In this document: piece after piece, positions 7,727 to 16,111 of the stretch | How the letters are laid out: each line of letters starts with the position of its first letter | How positions within the stretch are numbered: the first letter of the stretch is position 1 | Source: Rhizobium giardinii bv. giardinii H152 | GTDB lineage: Bacteria > Pseudomonadota > Alphaproteobacteria > Rhizobiales > Rhizobiaceae | NCBI RefSeq assembly: GCF_000379605.1 | Contig: NZ_KB902757.1 | Location: 192-64,191, forward strand | Direction: 5' to 3' | Length of the DNA: 64,000 nucleotides | Program-made: the position numbers and the translations under genes | The notes under the pieces: model-generated | Databases searched by the model: none | Told to the model about the DNA's origin: nothing | What the model saw: the letters and a program-made list of their open reading frames with translations, nothing else

Positions 7727-10576
7727 TCAGTACAGTTTTTCCAACAGTCGTGCGGCGGCCATCACGTCCGCAGTGTCCAAGCCTTCGCCAAATCGTTCGA
7801 ACACTGGCTGTAACAGTGCCCGCGCATCGCGCACCCGTCCGTCGCCGACCCAAAACGCAGCGAGATCGGTCGCAGTTCGTAGCTCCCATGCGCGTGCGCC
7901 CGTGTTCCGGCTCTGCTCAAGCGACCGCGTGAAGCATGCCTCGGCATCAATGGCCAGAGAACCCGGCATCGACAAAAGCAGGTTCGCTCTGATGCGCAAT
8001 AGCTCCGGCAGGTAGCAAAGGTCGCCGTTCTTCCCGACGAGCTCGATGGTTCGGTTGATTCTGTTCAGGCCTTCGTCAAATTCGCCGATTGCCACCAATC
8101 CCTTGACCAGCGATATCTCGAGCATGGTCGTGAACACCTCGTAGGTCGCCGAGTGAAGCTTCTCGATGCATCGACGCAACGGCTCGATCCCGGCCTTCAC
8201 GTCTCCACGGCGGATGGCTACTTCGCCTTGGAAACCTTGAGCTACGGACACGTATGGTGATAGGAAATGAAGCCCTGCGCGCGAGATCAACCATTCGATA
8301 TGCTCCTCGGCACTCGGCAGATCATCCCGCCACAGGAAGACAGCAATTCCGCCCAGAAGTGCGATGCACAGGGTCAGGGAATGATCCAACTTGGCTGCAT
8401 CGCTGATCGCCTGGCGCGCCCGGTAGTCAGCTTGCGCCGGATAGCCTTGCAGCCACAGATTCCGGGCCAGAATCCCCCCGGCGAGATGTCTCCCTTCGAA
8501 GCCAACATAGCTGGCAGGGGTTCTCTGCGACCGCGGTTCGCTTCTCGCTGCCGCCTCGAGTTCGATCCGCGCATTAATCAGATCACCCGTGAAATGCAGC
8601 GAATTACCGAGAAAAAAGCGACCCAGTTCAACCGTGGCAGGATCGTCCACCATCATAGCGATTGCAGAGCAACGACGCGCGTAGCGAAGGGCAGCGTTGA
8701 AATCGCCGATGCGCAGGCTCAACATGCTCAACGGGCCCAAGATACGAAATTGGTCGAGCGCATTGCCCCGCTCTTCAGCGATTTGCAGGCTGCGAACGAG
8801 GGCGGCCTGCGAGGTTTCGCGGCCGCCTTGAAGATACATTCGGGAAATTCCAAGACCCGCTTGCAGGTGCATCTCCTCGATGCTTCCTTTCGACGCGTCA
8901 TCCAGCGCGAGGAGCGCGCGTTCCGACCATCGCTGGCACTCGGGAAAGAGCGACATGACCTGGAAAACGGACGCCGCGGCAGCAGCAAGCCTAATGCCGA
9001 CATCAATGTCGCCGTGTTCTCCGAAGCACCACTCAAGTGCCGCGCGAACATTGTTGATGCTCACGAAGTACGGCAACCGCTCAAGCCCTGTCGACAACGT
9101 CGGCCAATCCGGGCCGAATTGCTCGAGCCAACGTCGATAATAGGTCGCGTGACGCGCCGCCAGTCCGGCGCGCTCCGCTTCAGTCTGAGATTGGAGCGCA
9201 TAGGCCCGTGTCGTGTCCAACAGGCGGTAGCGCATCATCGCGCCCAGGGGATGGGTTGCGAGCAACGATTTGGCGACAAGATTGTCGATCGCTTCGAAGA
9301 CGGACGGCGGATGCATCTCGGAGGTGGAAATCACTTCCAGTGCGGCATCAAGTGTGAAGTCGCCGACGAAGACTGCCAATCGCCGAAGCACGAGGCGCTC
9401 CACTTCTGTAAGGAGCCCGAAGCTCCAGTCGAGCGTTGCCTGAAGCGTTTTCTGTCGCGGCGGTGCTGTCCGCGATCCTGTCCATCCCAATGTCAAATGC
9501 CGATCGAGAAGCGTGGCAGTCTGGGTGAGCCCATAGCTCTCGACGCGGCGGGCGGCGAGTTCCAGAGCGAGCGCCATGCCGTCGAGTTTCCGGCAGATCC
9601 CCGCAACGACGCGAACTTCCTGGTCGCTGAGATTAAGAGATGCCCCGCTCGCCGCAGCGCGTTCGATGAACAGCCGCGTTGCCGGAAAGGAAAGAACTGT
9701 CTCGATGGAAAGTTCCGGATCATCCGGCGGGCAAGCGAGGGTGTCGAGCCTGTAAACGCTTTCAGCTTCGATCCTCAGCGCTTCCCGGCTCGTCGCGAGG
9801 AGAAACACCTGCGGCGCGGCGTCGACAATCGTTGCCACGAGATCCGCGATGGCATCTATCAGGTGCTCACAGGTATCGAGGATCAGCAGGATTTGCTTGT
9901 CGCGCAGGTAGGCGATCAGGCTAGGCCGGACATCGTCGGATCCAACTGGCAGACCGAGCATCGAGGCTATACCGGCCGCGACCAGACCCGGATCGCTCAA
10001 CATGCCATAGTCGGCAAACAGGACCGCCCCGTTGAAGGTGGGGGCGAGGTGATGCGCAACCGCGGTGGCGACGGTGGTCTTTCCGACGCCGCCGACGCCG
10101 ACGATAGTAACCATCCGCGACGTCATCAATTTCTCGGCCAGACGCTGAACGTCCTGCTCTCGTCCGACCATGCGGTCAAGTCGGCCCGGCAGCAGGGCGT
10201 GTGGGAAATCAGGGGCGGCGGAACCTTGTCGCAAGCGGCCGGATCGCGAGATTGGCGCTACGAAACAATAGCCTCTTCCGGCGATAGTCGTGATGTAGCG
10301 CGCGCCGTCCTGCCCATCGCCAAGCGCCTTCCTCAGCCCCGTCATGTGAAAACGCAGGCTGCCTTCGTCTACAATGACATCAGGCCAGACGCGGGAAATA
10401 AGGTCCTTCTTGGCAACGACCATATTGGGCGCAAGAGTCAGAGCAATCAGCAAGTCGAGGGCACGCGCACCCAGATCGATCCGAGCGCCATCCTTCGTAA
10501 GGAGTCGTTGGCCGACACTCAAGCGGAACGGACCGAAGGATAGCTCGTCCGCCGTAGTGTCGCCGACATTGCTCAT
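7727..10576 (-). CDS. Winged-helix / NTPase / TPR signal-transduction regulator
   Basis: A large protein of about 949 residues. An OmpR-type winged helix lies at residues 12-108, followed by a STAND/NB-ARC-like NTPase with Walker A GVGGVGKTT at 160-168, Walker B LLILD at 230-234 and a sensor-like LLATSREAL near 262. The C-terminal half is helical with TPR-like repeats. Such proteins couple ATP and ligand binding to transcription activation. The ATG at 10576 is preferred because GGGG lies about 9 bases upstream and the family start fits; an ATG at 10636 is possible. It is surrounded by ohr, SDR and epoxide-hydrolase genes, its likely targets. The ligand is unknown. Confidence 0.85.
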   Translation of the reverse strand: MSNVGDTTADELSFGPFRLSVGQRLLTKDGARIDLGARALDLLIALTLAPNMVVAKKDLISRVWPDVIVDEGSLRFHMTGLRKALGDGQDGARYITTIAGRGYCFVAPISRSGRLRQGSAAPDFPHALLPGRLDRMVGREQDVQRLAEKLMTSRMVTIVGVGGVGKTTVATAVAHHLAPTFNGAVLFADYGMLSDPGLVAAGIASMLGLPVGSDDVRPSLIAYLRDKQILLILDTCEHLIDAIADLVATIVDAAPQVFLLATSREALRIEAESVYRLDTLACPPDDPELSIETVLSFPATRLFIERAAASGASLNLSDQEVRVVAGICRKLDGMALALELAARRVESYGLTQTATLLDRHLTLGWTGSRTAPPRQKTLQATLDWSFGLLTEVERLVLRRLAVFVGDFTLDAALEVISTSEMHPPSVFEAIDNLVAKSLLATHPLGAMMRYRLLDTTRAYALQSQTEAERAGLAARHATYYRRWLEQFGPDWPTLSTGLERLPYFVSINNVRAALEWCFGEHGDIDVGIRLAAAAASVFQVMSLFPECQRWSERALLALDDASKGSIEEMHLQAGLGISRMYLQGGRETSQAALVRSLQIAEERGNALDQFRILGPLSMLSLRIGDFNAALRYARRCSAIAMMVDDPATVELGRFFLGNSLHFTGDLINARIELEAAARSEPRSQRTPASYVGFEGRHLAGGILARNLWLQGYPAQADYRARQAISDAAKLDHSLTLCIALLGGIAVFLWRDDLPSAEEHIEWLISRAGLHFLSPYVSVAQGFQGEVAIRRGDVKAGIEPLRRCIEKLHSATYEVFTTMLEISLVKGLVAIGEFDEGLNRINRTIELVGKNGDLCYLPELLRIRANLLLSMPGSLAIDAEACFTRSLEQSRNTGARAWELRTATDLAAFWVGDGRVRDARALLQPVFERFGEGLDTADVMAAARLLEKLY

Positions 10577-10671
10577 GGCTTTTGCCCCAGGCGCTGCAAT
10601 TGGCTCCTTATACTCCAATGGCCTCGGTGCCGCCATTGTGGACTATTGGCTGTTCCCAACCGTCCGTTCGT

Positions 10672-11091
10672 TCACACGATCGTAATAATAACCTCGACAT
10701 TGCCCTGTGTGGCCTTCGAAAAGGGACAGATCCGCCGTGCCTCTTCGATCAACCTCGAAGCGACGTCGCGTCCCACACCGGGAAGTTGGATGATAAGCCG
10801 AACGCCGATGACAAATACATCGTCGTCTGACGAAAGATACACTTCTGTATGGATCCTGACGTTGGCGGATAGAGGCACTCCAGTCTGGCGAGCGACCTGC
10901 GCCACAGAGCTTGCGAAGCTTGTCGACCATCCCGCTGCCATGAGCTGTTCGGGATTAGTCCCAATGCGGGTCGAACCGGGATCCGAGAGCCTGATGTCGA
11001 GAACACCATCCGTGCTGCGGACGACGCCGTTGTCGCGTCCACCGGTGGTTTCGGTGGTGGCCGTGTGTATGAGATGCATGGTCTTGTTCAT
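10672..11091 (-). CDS. Ohr/OsmC-family protein lacking the peroxidatic cysteine, copy 2
   Basis: A 139-residue Ohr paralogue. The resolving Cys122 (ICPFSKATQGN), the Arg in GGRD and the GTNPEQL motif are present, but the peroxidatic Cys of GWSACF is Ser58 (GWSTSF). The codon is AGC, one base from TGC. Canonical Ohr chemistry needs that Cys, so a thiol peroxidase activity is not expected; a binding or regulatory role is possible. It is transcribed away from the regulator's start, less than 100 bases upstream. A terminator separates it from the epoxide hydrolase gene on the same strand. The ribosome site (GAGA) is weak. Confidence 0.88.
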   Translation of the reverse strand: MNKTMHLIHTATTETTGGRDNGVVRSTDGVLDIRLSDPGSTRIGTNPEQLMAAGWSTSFASSVAQVARQTGVPLSANVRIHTEVYLSSDDDVFVIGVRLIIQLPGVGRDVASRLIEEARRICPFSKATQGNVEVIITIV

Positions 11092-11123
11092 GGAATTGTC
11101 TCTAGAGCGTCGAGCGCCCGTTG

Positions 11124-11153
11124 GAGAAAACGGCGCGTGCAGTGCACGCGCCG
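11124..11153 (-). terminator. Rho-independent terminator after the epoxide hydrolase gene
   Basis: On the minus strand a perfect 10-bp GC-rich stem (arms 11144-11153 and 11131-11140, loop 11141-11143) is followed by TTTT. It lies 17 bases beyond the epoxide hydrolase stop and before the ohr copy 2 start, so the two genes are probably separate transcripts. Confidence 0.8.
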
Positions 11154-11169
11154 AGGCTTCAGCCTATGT

Positions 11170-12474
11170 TCAGCCGGATTTGCGAAGGCTGCGGAAGCCA
11201 GCGCGCACCTCCTCGGTGAAAAGCTTCGGCTGCTCCCACGCTGCGAAGTGTCCACCCTTGGGAAGCCTGTTGTAGTGCACGAGATTTGGGTACGCCTTTT
11301 CGGCCCAGGCACGCGGTGTCTGGTAGAGTTCGTCCGGGAAGACGCTGACCGCGACAGGCACTCTGACGCCCTTCGGAGCGAAGAATGCCAGCTTGTTTTC
11401 CCAGTAAAGGCGCGCGGCCGATACGCCGGTGTTTGTCAGCCAGAACAACGTCACGTTGTCGAGTACATCGTCAGGGCTGAGGCCTTCATCCTGGCCGTCG
11501 AACGATCGGGCGATCATTTCCAGGCTCGCCCCGTCGTGATCGAGCATGTAGGTCGCAAGAGCGATCGGAGAGTCCGTCAACCCGGTGAGGGTCTGCGGAC
11601 GGGTTCCCATCAGAGATGCGTAGGAGACATGCTTGTAGAAGAAGACGAGCTGATCGTATGAGTGTTTTTCTTCATCCGAGAGATTTGCCGGGGCCGGCGC
11701 CCCGGCGAAGGCTGCGTTATTGATGGCGTCGGGAATCGCGCCCGGCATGTTGGTATGGATGCCGAGCAGTTCCGGGGGAGCCTGCACGCCGATCATGTCG
11801 GTCACGACCGCACCCCAATCGCCTCCTTGCGCGACAAACTGGGTGTAGCCCAGGCGTCGCATCAGGGTTGTCCAGGCGGTTGCGATGCGTTCCGGTCCCC
11901 ATCCCGTTGCCCCGGGCTTTCCGGAGAAGCCGTAGCCCGGCATCGACGGGATGACGATATGGAATGCATCCGAGGCGCTGCCGCCATGGGCTGTCGGGTC
12001 GGTGAGCGGGCCGATGATCTTCAACTGCTCGATGATCGAACCGGGCCATCCGTGCGTCACGATCAGGGGCAGGGCATTTTCGTGCCTGGAGCGGACGTGG
12101 ATGAAATGGATGTCCAGCCCGTCGATCTCGGTGATGAAATTCGGCACGGCGTTGATCCGAGCCTCGACCTTGCGCCAGTCATATTTGTTCTGCCAGTGAT
12201 CCAGCAACTGCCTGGTCGTCTTCAGCGGTACCCCTTGGGTAAAGTCGCCAACGGTCTCTTTTTCGGGCAACCGCGTACGGGCGAGGCGGTTGCGAAGGTC
12301 ATCGAGATCCGCTTCGGGAATGTTCACCTGAAACGGGCGGATGGCGCCGGATGCCGTCGCCGCCCTGGCATACGAAGGAAGCAAGCTGGCGATCCCCAGG
12401 GCTGCGATCCCGGATTTAGCGGCACCCAACAAGCGGCGGCCCTCGTCAATAACGTCAGTCTTGATTGCGGTCAT
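11170..12474 (-). CDS. Epoxide hydrolase (EHN-type alpha/beta hydrolase) with a Tat-like signal
   Basis: 434 residues. An N-terminal signal with twin arginines (GRRLLG, residues 12-17), a hydrophobic core and SYARA suggests Tat export. An EHN domain follows (about 47-155), then the alpha/beta-hydrolase core: oxyanion motif HGWPGS at 141-146, nucleophile Asp219 in GGDWG, and catalytic His409 in GGHFAAWEQP. It would hydrolyse epoxides to diols in the periplasm. Two ATGs lie six bases apart; the one at 12474 has the better spacing from AGGAG. The gene is divergent from ohr copy 3, with a pair of inverted 18-bp elements between them. Confidence 0.88.
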   Translation of the reverse strand: MTAIKTDVIDEGRRLLGAAKSGIAALGIASLLPSYARAATASGAIRPFQVNIPEADLDDLRNRLARTRLPEKETVGDFTQGVPLKTTRQLLDHWQNKYDWRKVEARINAVPNFITEIDGLDIHFIHVRSRHENALPLIVTHGWPGSIIEQLKIIGPLTDPTAHGGSASDAFHIVIPSMPGYGFSGKPGATGWGPERIATAWTTLMRRLGYTQFVAQGGDWGAVVTDMIGVQAPPELLGIHTNMPGAIPDAINNAAFAGAPAPANLSDEEKHSYDQLVFFYKHVSYASLMGTRPQTLTGLTDSPIALATYMLDHDGASLEMIARSFDGQDEGLSPDDVLDNVTLFWLTNTGVSAARLYWENKLAFFAPKGVRVPVAVSVFPDELYQTPRAWAEKAYPNLVHYNRLPKGGHFAAWEQPKLFTEEVRAGFRSLRKSG

Positions 12475-12792
12475 GATCATTCTCCTCGGTAAAATCGGGT
12501 TGATCGTCTGCACCCCTGTGCTGCTTCAAGGGGTGCGCCGAGGACGTCGAATGCACACGTTAGGCGTTGTTAGATGATGATAGTGGCCCGATGCTCATCG
12601 GGGGAAACGTCGCCAGTCGCCTGGAAAACATGGTGTGAGCAGCCTTGAATGCTCGCAGCCGAAATTTTTCAAGGACCGCGTTAATGACGTCTAACAACAC
12701 CTAACGTGCCGTTCCTGTCACGGTGGCGTATCTCTTGGATCAGCACAGGGTGCAGACGCTCAATCATCAAAACCTAGGACAGGAAATTCGCT
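12475..12792. promoter_or_regulatory. Divergent control region between epoxide hydrolase and ohr copy 3
   Basis: This 318-base gap carries no gene. It contains two inverted copies of an 18-bp element, CACGTTAGGCGTTGTTAG at 12556-12573 and its reverse complement with one change at 12691-12708. Each copy holds a direct repeat of GTTAG about ten bases apart, the spacing expected for a tandem-binding OmpR-type winged helix. The copies lie roughly 80-100 bases before each start codon. The nearby winged-helix NTPase regulator is the natural candidate to bind them; that link is inference. Confidence 0.6.
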
Positions 12793-13188
12793 ATGACCCA
12801 CAAGGTTCTCTTTACTGGCAAGACGCACAACACCAACGGCCGCGACGGTGGAGCCCGCAGCAGCGACGGCTTTCTCGACGTCAAGATGAAGCAGCCGCAC
12901 CCGGCTGCCGAAAACCTCTTCGGTGCCGCCTGGTCGGCCTGCTACATGGGTGCCATCGAAGTTGCCGCCTCCCAGAAGCAGATCAAGCTCCCGGCCGGGA
13001 TAGCGGTCGATGCTGAGATCGATCTGAACGTCGATGACGGCAATTACTTCCTGAGCGCCCGTTTCAATGTCAGCGTGCCCGGCGTCGATCCTGGGATCGC
13101 TCGCGAACTGCTCGACGCCGCGCACAGCATTTGCCCGTACTCTAAGGCAACGCACGGCAACGTCACCGTTGTGACCAACCTCGTCTGA
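12793..13188 (+). CDS. ohr: Organic hydroperoxide resistance protein (Ohr/OsmC family), copy 3
   Basis: A 131-residue Ohr-type peroxidase. Both catalytic cysteines are present: Cys50 in AWSACY and Cys114 in ICPYSKATHGN. It lacks the four-to-five-residue GTNPEQ-type loop seen in copies 1 and 2 and has PHPAAENLFG instead, so it is the more divergent of the two Cys-complete copies. An AGGA ribosome site precedes the ATG. It is divergent from the epoxide hydrolase gene and is followed by a truncated DUF3095 gene. Confidence 0.9.
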   Translation: MTHKVLFTGKTHNTNGRDGGARSSDGFLDVKMKQPHPAAENLFGAAWSACYMGAIEVAASQKQIKLPAGIAVDAEIDLNVDDGNYFLSARFNVSVPGVDPGIARELLDAAHSICPYSKATHGNVTVVTNLV

Positions 13189-13289
13189 ACGTGATCTCTC
13201 GGGTCTGCCCGTACCGGGCGGGCAGGCCCGGCAAATATTTTGGCGCTATCGATCACCGAAGGCGGCGCGAGAAAACTGGAGGCAATCCA

Positions 13290-13823
13290 ATGTTGAAGCT
13301 CGACACACAACGTCCCGCATATCATGACTTCGCCGACATGCTTGACACCGATATCTATGAACAGTTGCCGGATGACTGGCTCGTCGGAATAACAGATGTC
13401 ATCGATTCAACCTCGGCGATCGCTTCGGGTCGGTACAAGGATGTCAATTATGCGGGTGCGTCCGCTATCGCCGCGCTGGGAAATGCATGGAGCAGTTTCG
13501 ACTTTCCATTCGTCTTCCGCGGCGATGGTGCTGCGTTCGCCGTCCATCCTGACCGACTGACATCCGCGACAAATGTTCTCCAGCAAACAGCGGCATACGC
13601 CCGAGACACTCTTCAACTTGGTTTGCGTACGGGGCTGGTCTCGGCGAAGGAAATACGGGCAAGCGGAAGCGATGTGAAGACGGCACAGTTTGCCGCGTCC
13701 GGCGCTGCCGTCTACGCAATGTTCGCCGGAGGGGGACTGAACTGGGCTGATCGGCAGATAAAAGAGGGAAAGTTTGGAATCTTGCCCAGCCCAGCACGCA
13801 CGCCGCCAGACCTTACGGGACTG
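13290..13823 (+). pseudogene. DUF3095 protein, 3'-truncated
   Basis: About 178 codons match the N-terminal half of DUF3095 proteins, which have an adenylate/guanylate-cyclase-like fold: LPDDWLVGITDVIDSTSAI, FVFRGDGAAFAV and AMFAGGGLNWA are all recognisable. The family is normally about 380 residues. Similarity ends at PPDLTGL near 13823, where the plus strand starts to be the antisense of an AraC-type regulator. The open frame runs on to 14195 but encodes no further DUF3095 sequence. The ATG at 13290 has a good GGAGG site, so the 5' end is intact. Confidence 0.75.
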
Positions 13824-14454
13824 GGCGCCATCCCAACATCGGCTTCGAACAGCCGCGCCATGGTACGCAGGGTCCCGGCATCCTGCCCAGCCGCTACGCG
13901 GGGAGCGTGCAAAAACATGGCGGCCGCGTCGAACCGCGCCGCTGCCCCAAACCGAGCGCGCGATGTCTTGCAGGACCGGCTCCATTGCGCCTGCCGCGCT
14001 GCCGCACGTCATCCAGCGACCATCGATCGCATAGGGGGCATGGATGGTCCGAACTTCAGGAAAAGCCTGGGTAAACTCGGCCAGCAACTGCCAGTGGAGC
14101 GTTGCCTGCCGCCCATCCAGATATCCCGCCGCGGCCAGGAGCCATGCCCCGGTGTCCGCCGCGATGACAATGTCGGCCTTACGCGTCAGACGTAACGCTC
14201 GACGCGTTTCGGTAGCGGTCGCGTCGGTACGGAAGCGGTCGCCGCCAAGCAGTATCAGGACATCGCAAGGGGACGCCTTCGACACGGAGCAGCCGGGCGC
14301 TAGCGACAGGCCGCTCGATGATTGCACGACCGTGCTCGTCCCGCACTACCCTTAATGGCTCGATGAGACAGGCGAGGATCATGTTGGAGAACGCATCGAA
14401 CAGCAGAACGTTGACACGCATGCCAGCACGCGACTTTGGCAGATTTTGTTTCAT
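13824..14454 (-). pseudogene. GlxA-type AraC regulator, frameshifted and truncated
   Basis: Three pieces in three frames fit one DJ-1/PfpI-AraC (GlxA-like) protein. The first is MRVNVLLFDAFSNM and LIEPLRVVRDEHG (14421 to about 14335). The second runs from SSSGLSLAP through ADTGAWLLAAAGYLDGRQAT to MTCGSAAGAME (about 14325-13960). The third is RFDAAAMFLHAPR through TLRTMARLFEADVGMAP (about 13935-13824). Two frameshifts and an internal loss of roughly 25 codons separate them, and the DNA-binding AraC domain is cut off soon after it begins. The break coincides with the DUF3095 truncation point. Confidence 0.75.
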
Positions 14455-14526
14455 TATTGGCAGTATCCGTGATCCCGCCGATTTCGGCCGTGGGTAATCT
14501 GGAAAAAATCACTTCGGAGTTTTTCC

Positions 14527-14760
14527 ATGACCGACCGCCCTCTGTCTCATATTCGCGTACTTGATTTCGGCCACTATCTCGCCGGTCCTATGGTCGGTAT
14601 GATGCTGGCCGATCTGGGGGCCGAGGTGATCCGTATCGGCCCGCCCGGCGGTCCACGCTGGGACGACCCGGCCTTTACCATGCTATCGCGGGGAAAGCGC
14701 GCTAACGCTGGATCTGAAGACTGATCAAGGCCGTAAAATCTGCGACGGTTACGACCCTCT
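14527..14760 (+). pseudogene. CaiB/BaiF (family III) CoA-transferase, N-terminal fragment
   Basis: The first 58 codons are a typical class III CoA-transferase start: IRVLDFGHYLAGPMVGMMLADLG and EVIRIGPPGGPRWDD. The frame breaks at about 14700, within RGKR, and the next frame continues the expected LTLDLKTDQGRKICD to about 14750 before similarity stops. The gene is therefore frameshifted and truncated. GGAG precedes the ATG. It faces away from the GlxA-type regulator remnant, the usual layout for a regulator and its operon, so the pair probably decayed together. Confidence 0.75.
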
Positions 14761-14777
14761 GGCTTGCGCCTTGAGTT

Positions 14778-15693
14778 TCAGCCGCTGCCGTTTTGGCGTT
14801 CGGCGCCACGCGCGGTGAGAGGTCGAGGTAGGCGATTTTCTCTGGCTGCGGGATACCCGGTTGCAGTCGGTGCCGGCTTGCTCTCCTTGGCCAGCATCAA
14901 CGAGGAAGCGGCAACAGGTTCGACCTCGACGGGCTTCCCCTCGACCACGAACTTGTTCGATCTGCCGCCACCTGTGAATTCGCTGAGGCTCCGATCGACG
15001 AGGTCGTGGCGGTCGTCGATGTCAAGCAGGGCTGCGGCACGGCCTTCGAACATTTTCGACATCGCCCGTTCGCGATTGACGGCGGTGTCGGCAATATCAA
15101 ACTGGTAGATCAACCGCCGGATGCCGTCCTCGAAGCCGGCGCTGCGTGCAATCGTGAGCTCGGCGAGATAATTTGCCCGGATCACGTCGACATGCGAGGC
15201 AGGCACGCCGTTCTTGAGCAGGTAGGTGAGCCCGGGGCAGTCTCCATCCAGGTTGAGATCCGAGCGGGCTCCGAACTTCGCCAGGAGCTGACAGGCCCAG
15301 CCAGCCTCGAGGTCGAGTTCCATCTCGACGACGTCACCACCCCGGCCATTGCGCTTGGCCATCGTGCTGATGTCATCGAGCCTCTCGAGCTCTTGGCTGC
15401 TTCTTGGTGGTCATCACGTCCTTCGAATTCATCTTCAGTTCGGCCAGCCGTGTATTGAGCTTCCGGCCGATGATCTGCGCCTTTCTATGGTCCGAACAAT
15501 GAAGGCTGAGTGAAAGACGGCTGCCCGGACGGCAGTGAACGAATGCGGCGGGGATGCGCGGCCGCCAGTAGAAGATGTTCCCGCGGCGGATCAGATTCTC
15601 GACCTCGTGGCGCACGGCCATGACGAATACCCTGTCTTTTCCCTCAAGGTTCGTCCATCGCGCTTGATCGGCGTGGGCATCACCTTGGGACAC
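14778..15693 (-). pseudogene. Phage-type tyrosine integrase, frameshifted and truncated
   Basis: Two adjacent minus-strand frames form one gene. The first (15621 to 15373) begins ENLIRRGNIFYWRPRIPAAF and SLSLHCSDHRKAQIIG, the DUF6538-like N-terminus of many proteobacterial tyrosine integrases. A frameshift near 15400 leads into the second frame (QELERLDDISTMAKRNG onward), which continues the helical linker region to 14778. No catalytic domain with Arg...His-x-x-Arg...Tyr follows, so it cannot be active. It starts less than 170 bases from the 3' end of tRNA-Gln, the standard position for an integrase of a tRNA-integrated element. Confidence 0.65.
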
Positions 15694-15780
15694 CAGTTCT
15701 GGGCATCAGGTCGCAAATGATGCCAAAACGATATCCGGCACGACTGGAAAATCAAGGAATTAAGGGCTTTTAGGAAGATT

Positions 15781-15854
15781 TGGCTGGGGAACCTGGATTC
15801 GAACCAGGACTAACGGAGTCAGAGTCCGTGGGTCTACCGTTAACCTATTCCCCA
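15781..15854 (-). tRNA. tRNA-Gln (anticodon CUG)
   Basis: The minus strand folds as a complete tRNA. The acceptor is TGGGGAA (15848-15854) paired with TTCCCCA, then discriminator G and encoded CCA at 15783-15781. The anticodon stem ACGGA/TCCGT encloses loop CTCTGAC, giving anticodon CTG, which reads CAG for glutamine. The T arm has GGTTCGAATCC. Its 3' end faces the integrase remnant and the decayed left arm, so the 3' part is a likely attachment site. No second copy of the tRNA 3' end was seen elsewhere in the window. Confidence 0.95.
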
Positions 15855-15895
15855 ACGCTGCGTGAGCGAGCGTGCCGCCCAGCCGGTGAAGCGGG

Positions 15896-15923
15896 CTTAT
15901 AAACAAAAGATCGGCGGATGCAA
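15896..15923 (-). promoter_or_regulatory. Probable promoter of tRNA-Gln
   Basis: On the minus strand TTGCAT (15923-15918) and TATAAG (15901-15896) are separated by 16 bases, about 40 bases before the tRNA 5' end. This is a good sigma-70-type match. Confidence 0.55.
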
Positions 15924-16111
15924 TAGATTTTGGGAAAAAATGTAACTTTGCCCACGCAAATTCCGCAGGCGTGCCATCCATGCGATGATGCCGGAATTCA
16001 GGCATCCGGACGCTGCACAAAAAGAATTTGGCGAAAGCGGGCAGCGCTGGTAAAGTCCGGCCAACGAAAATCAAGAGAGCGCCTCGAGCGGCGATTGTTC
16101 CGCGCGGCGCA

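Noticed and set aside
8267..10543. A 758-codon open frame on the plus strand opposite the large regulator
   Set aside because: It is the antisense of the winged-helix/NTPase gene, whose motifs are clear. The plus-strand translation has no family similarity and no ribosome site.
13191..14195. A 334-codon plus-strand protein as one gene
   Set aside because: Only codons from 13290 to about 13823 are DUF3095; the rest is the antisense of a GlxA-type regulator.
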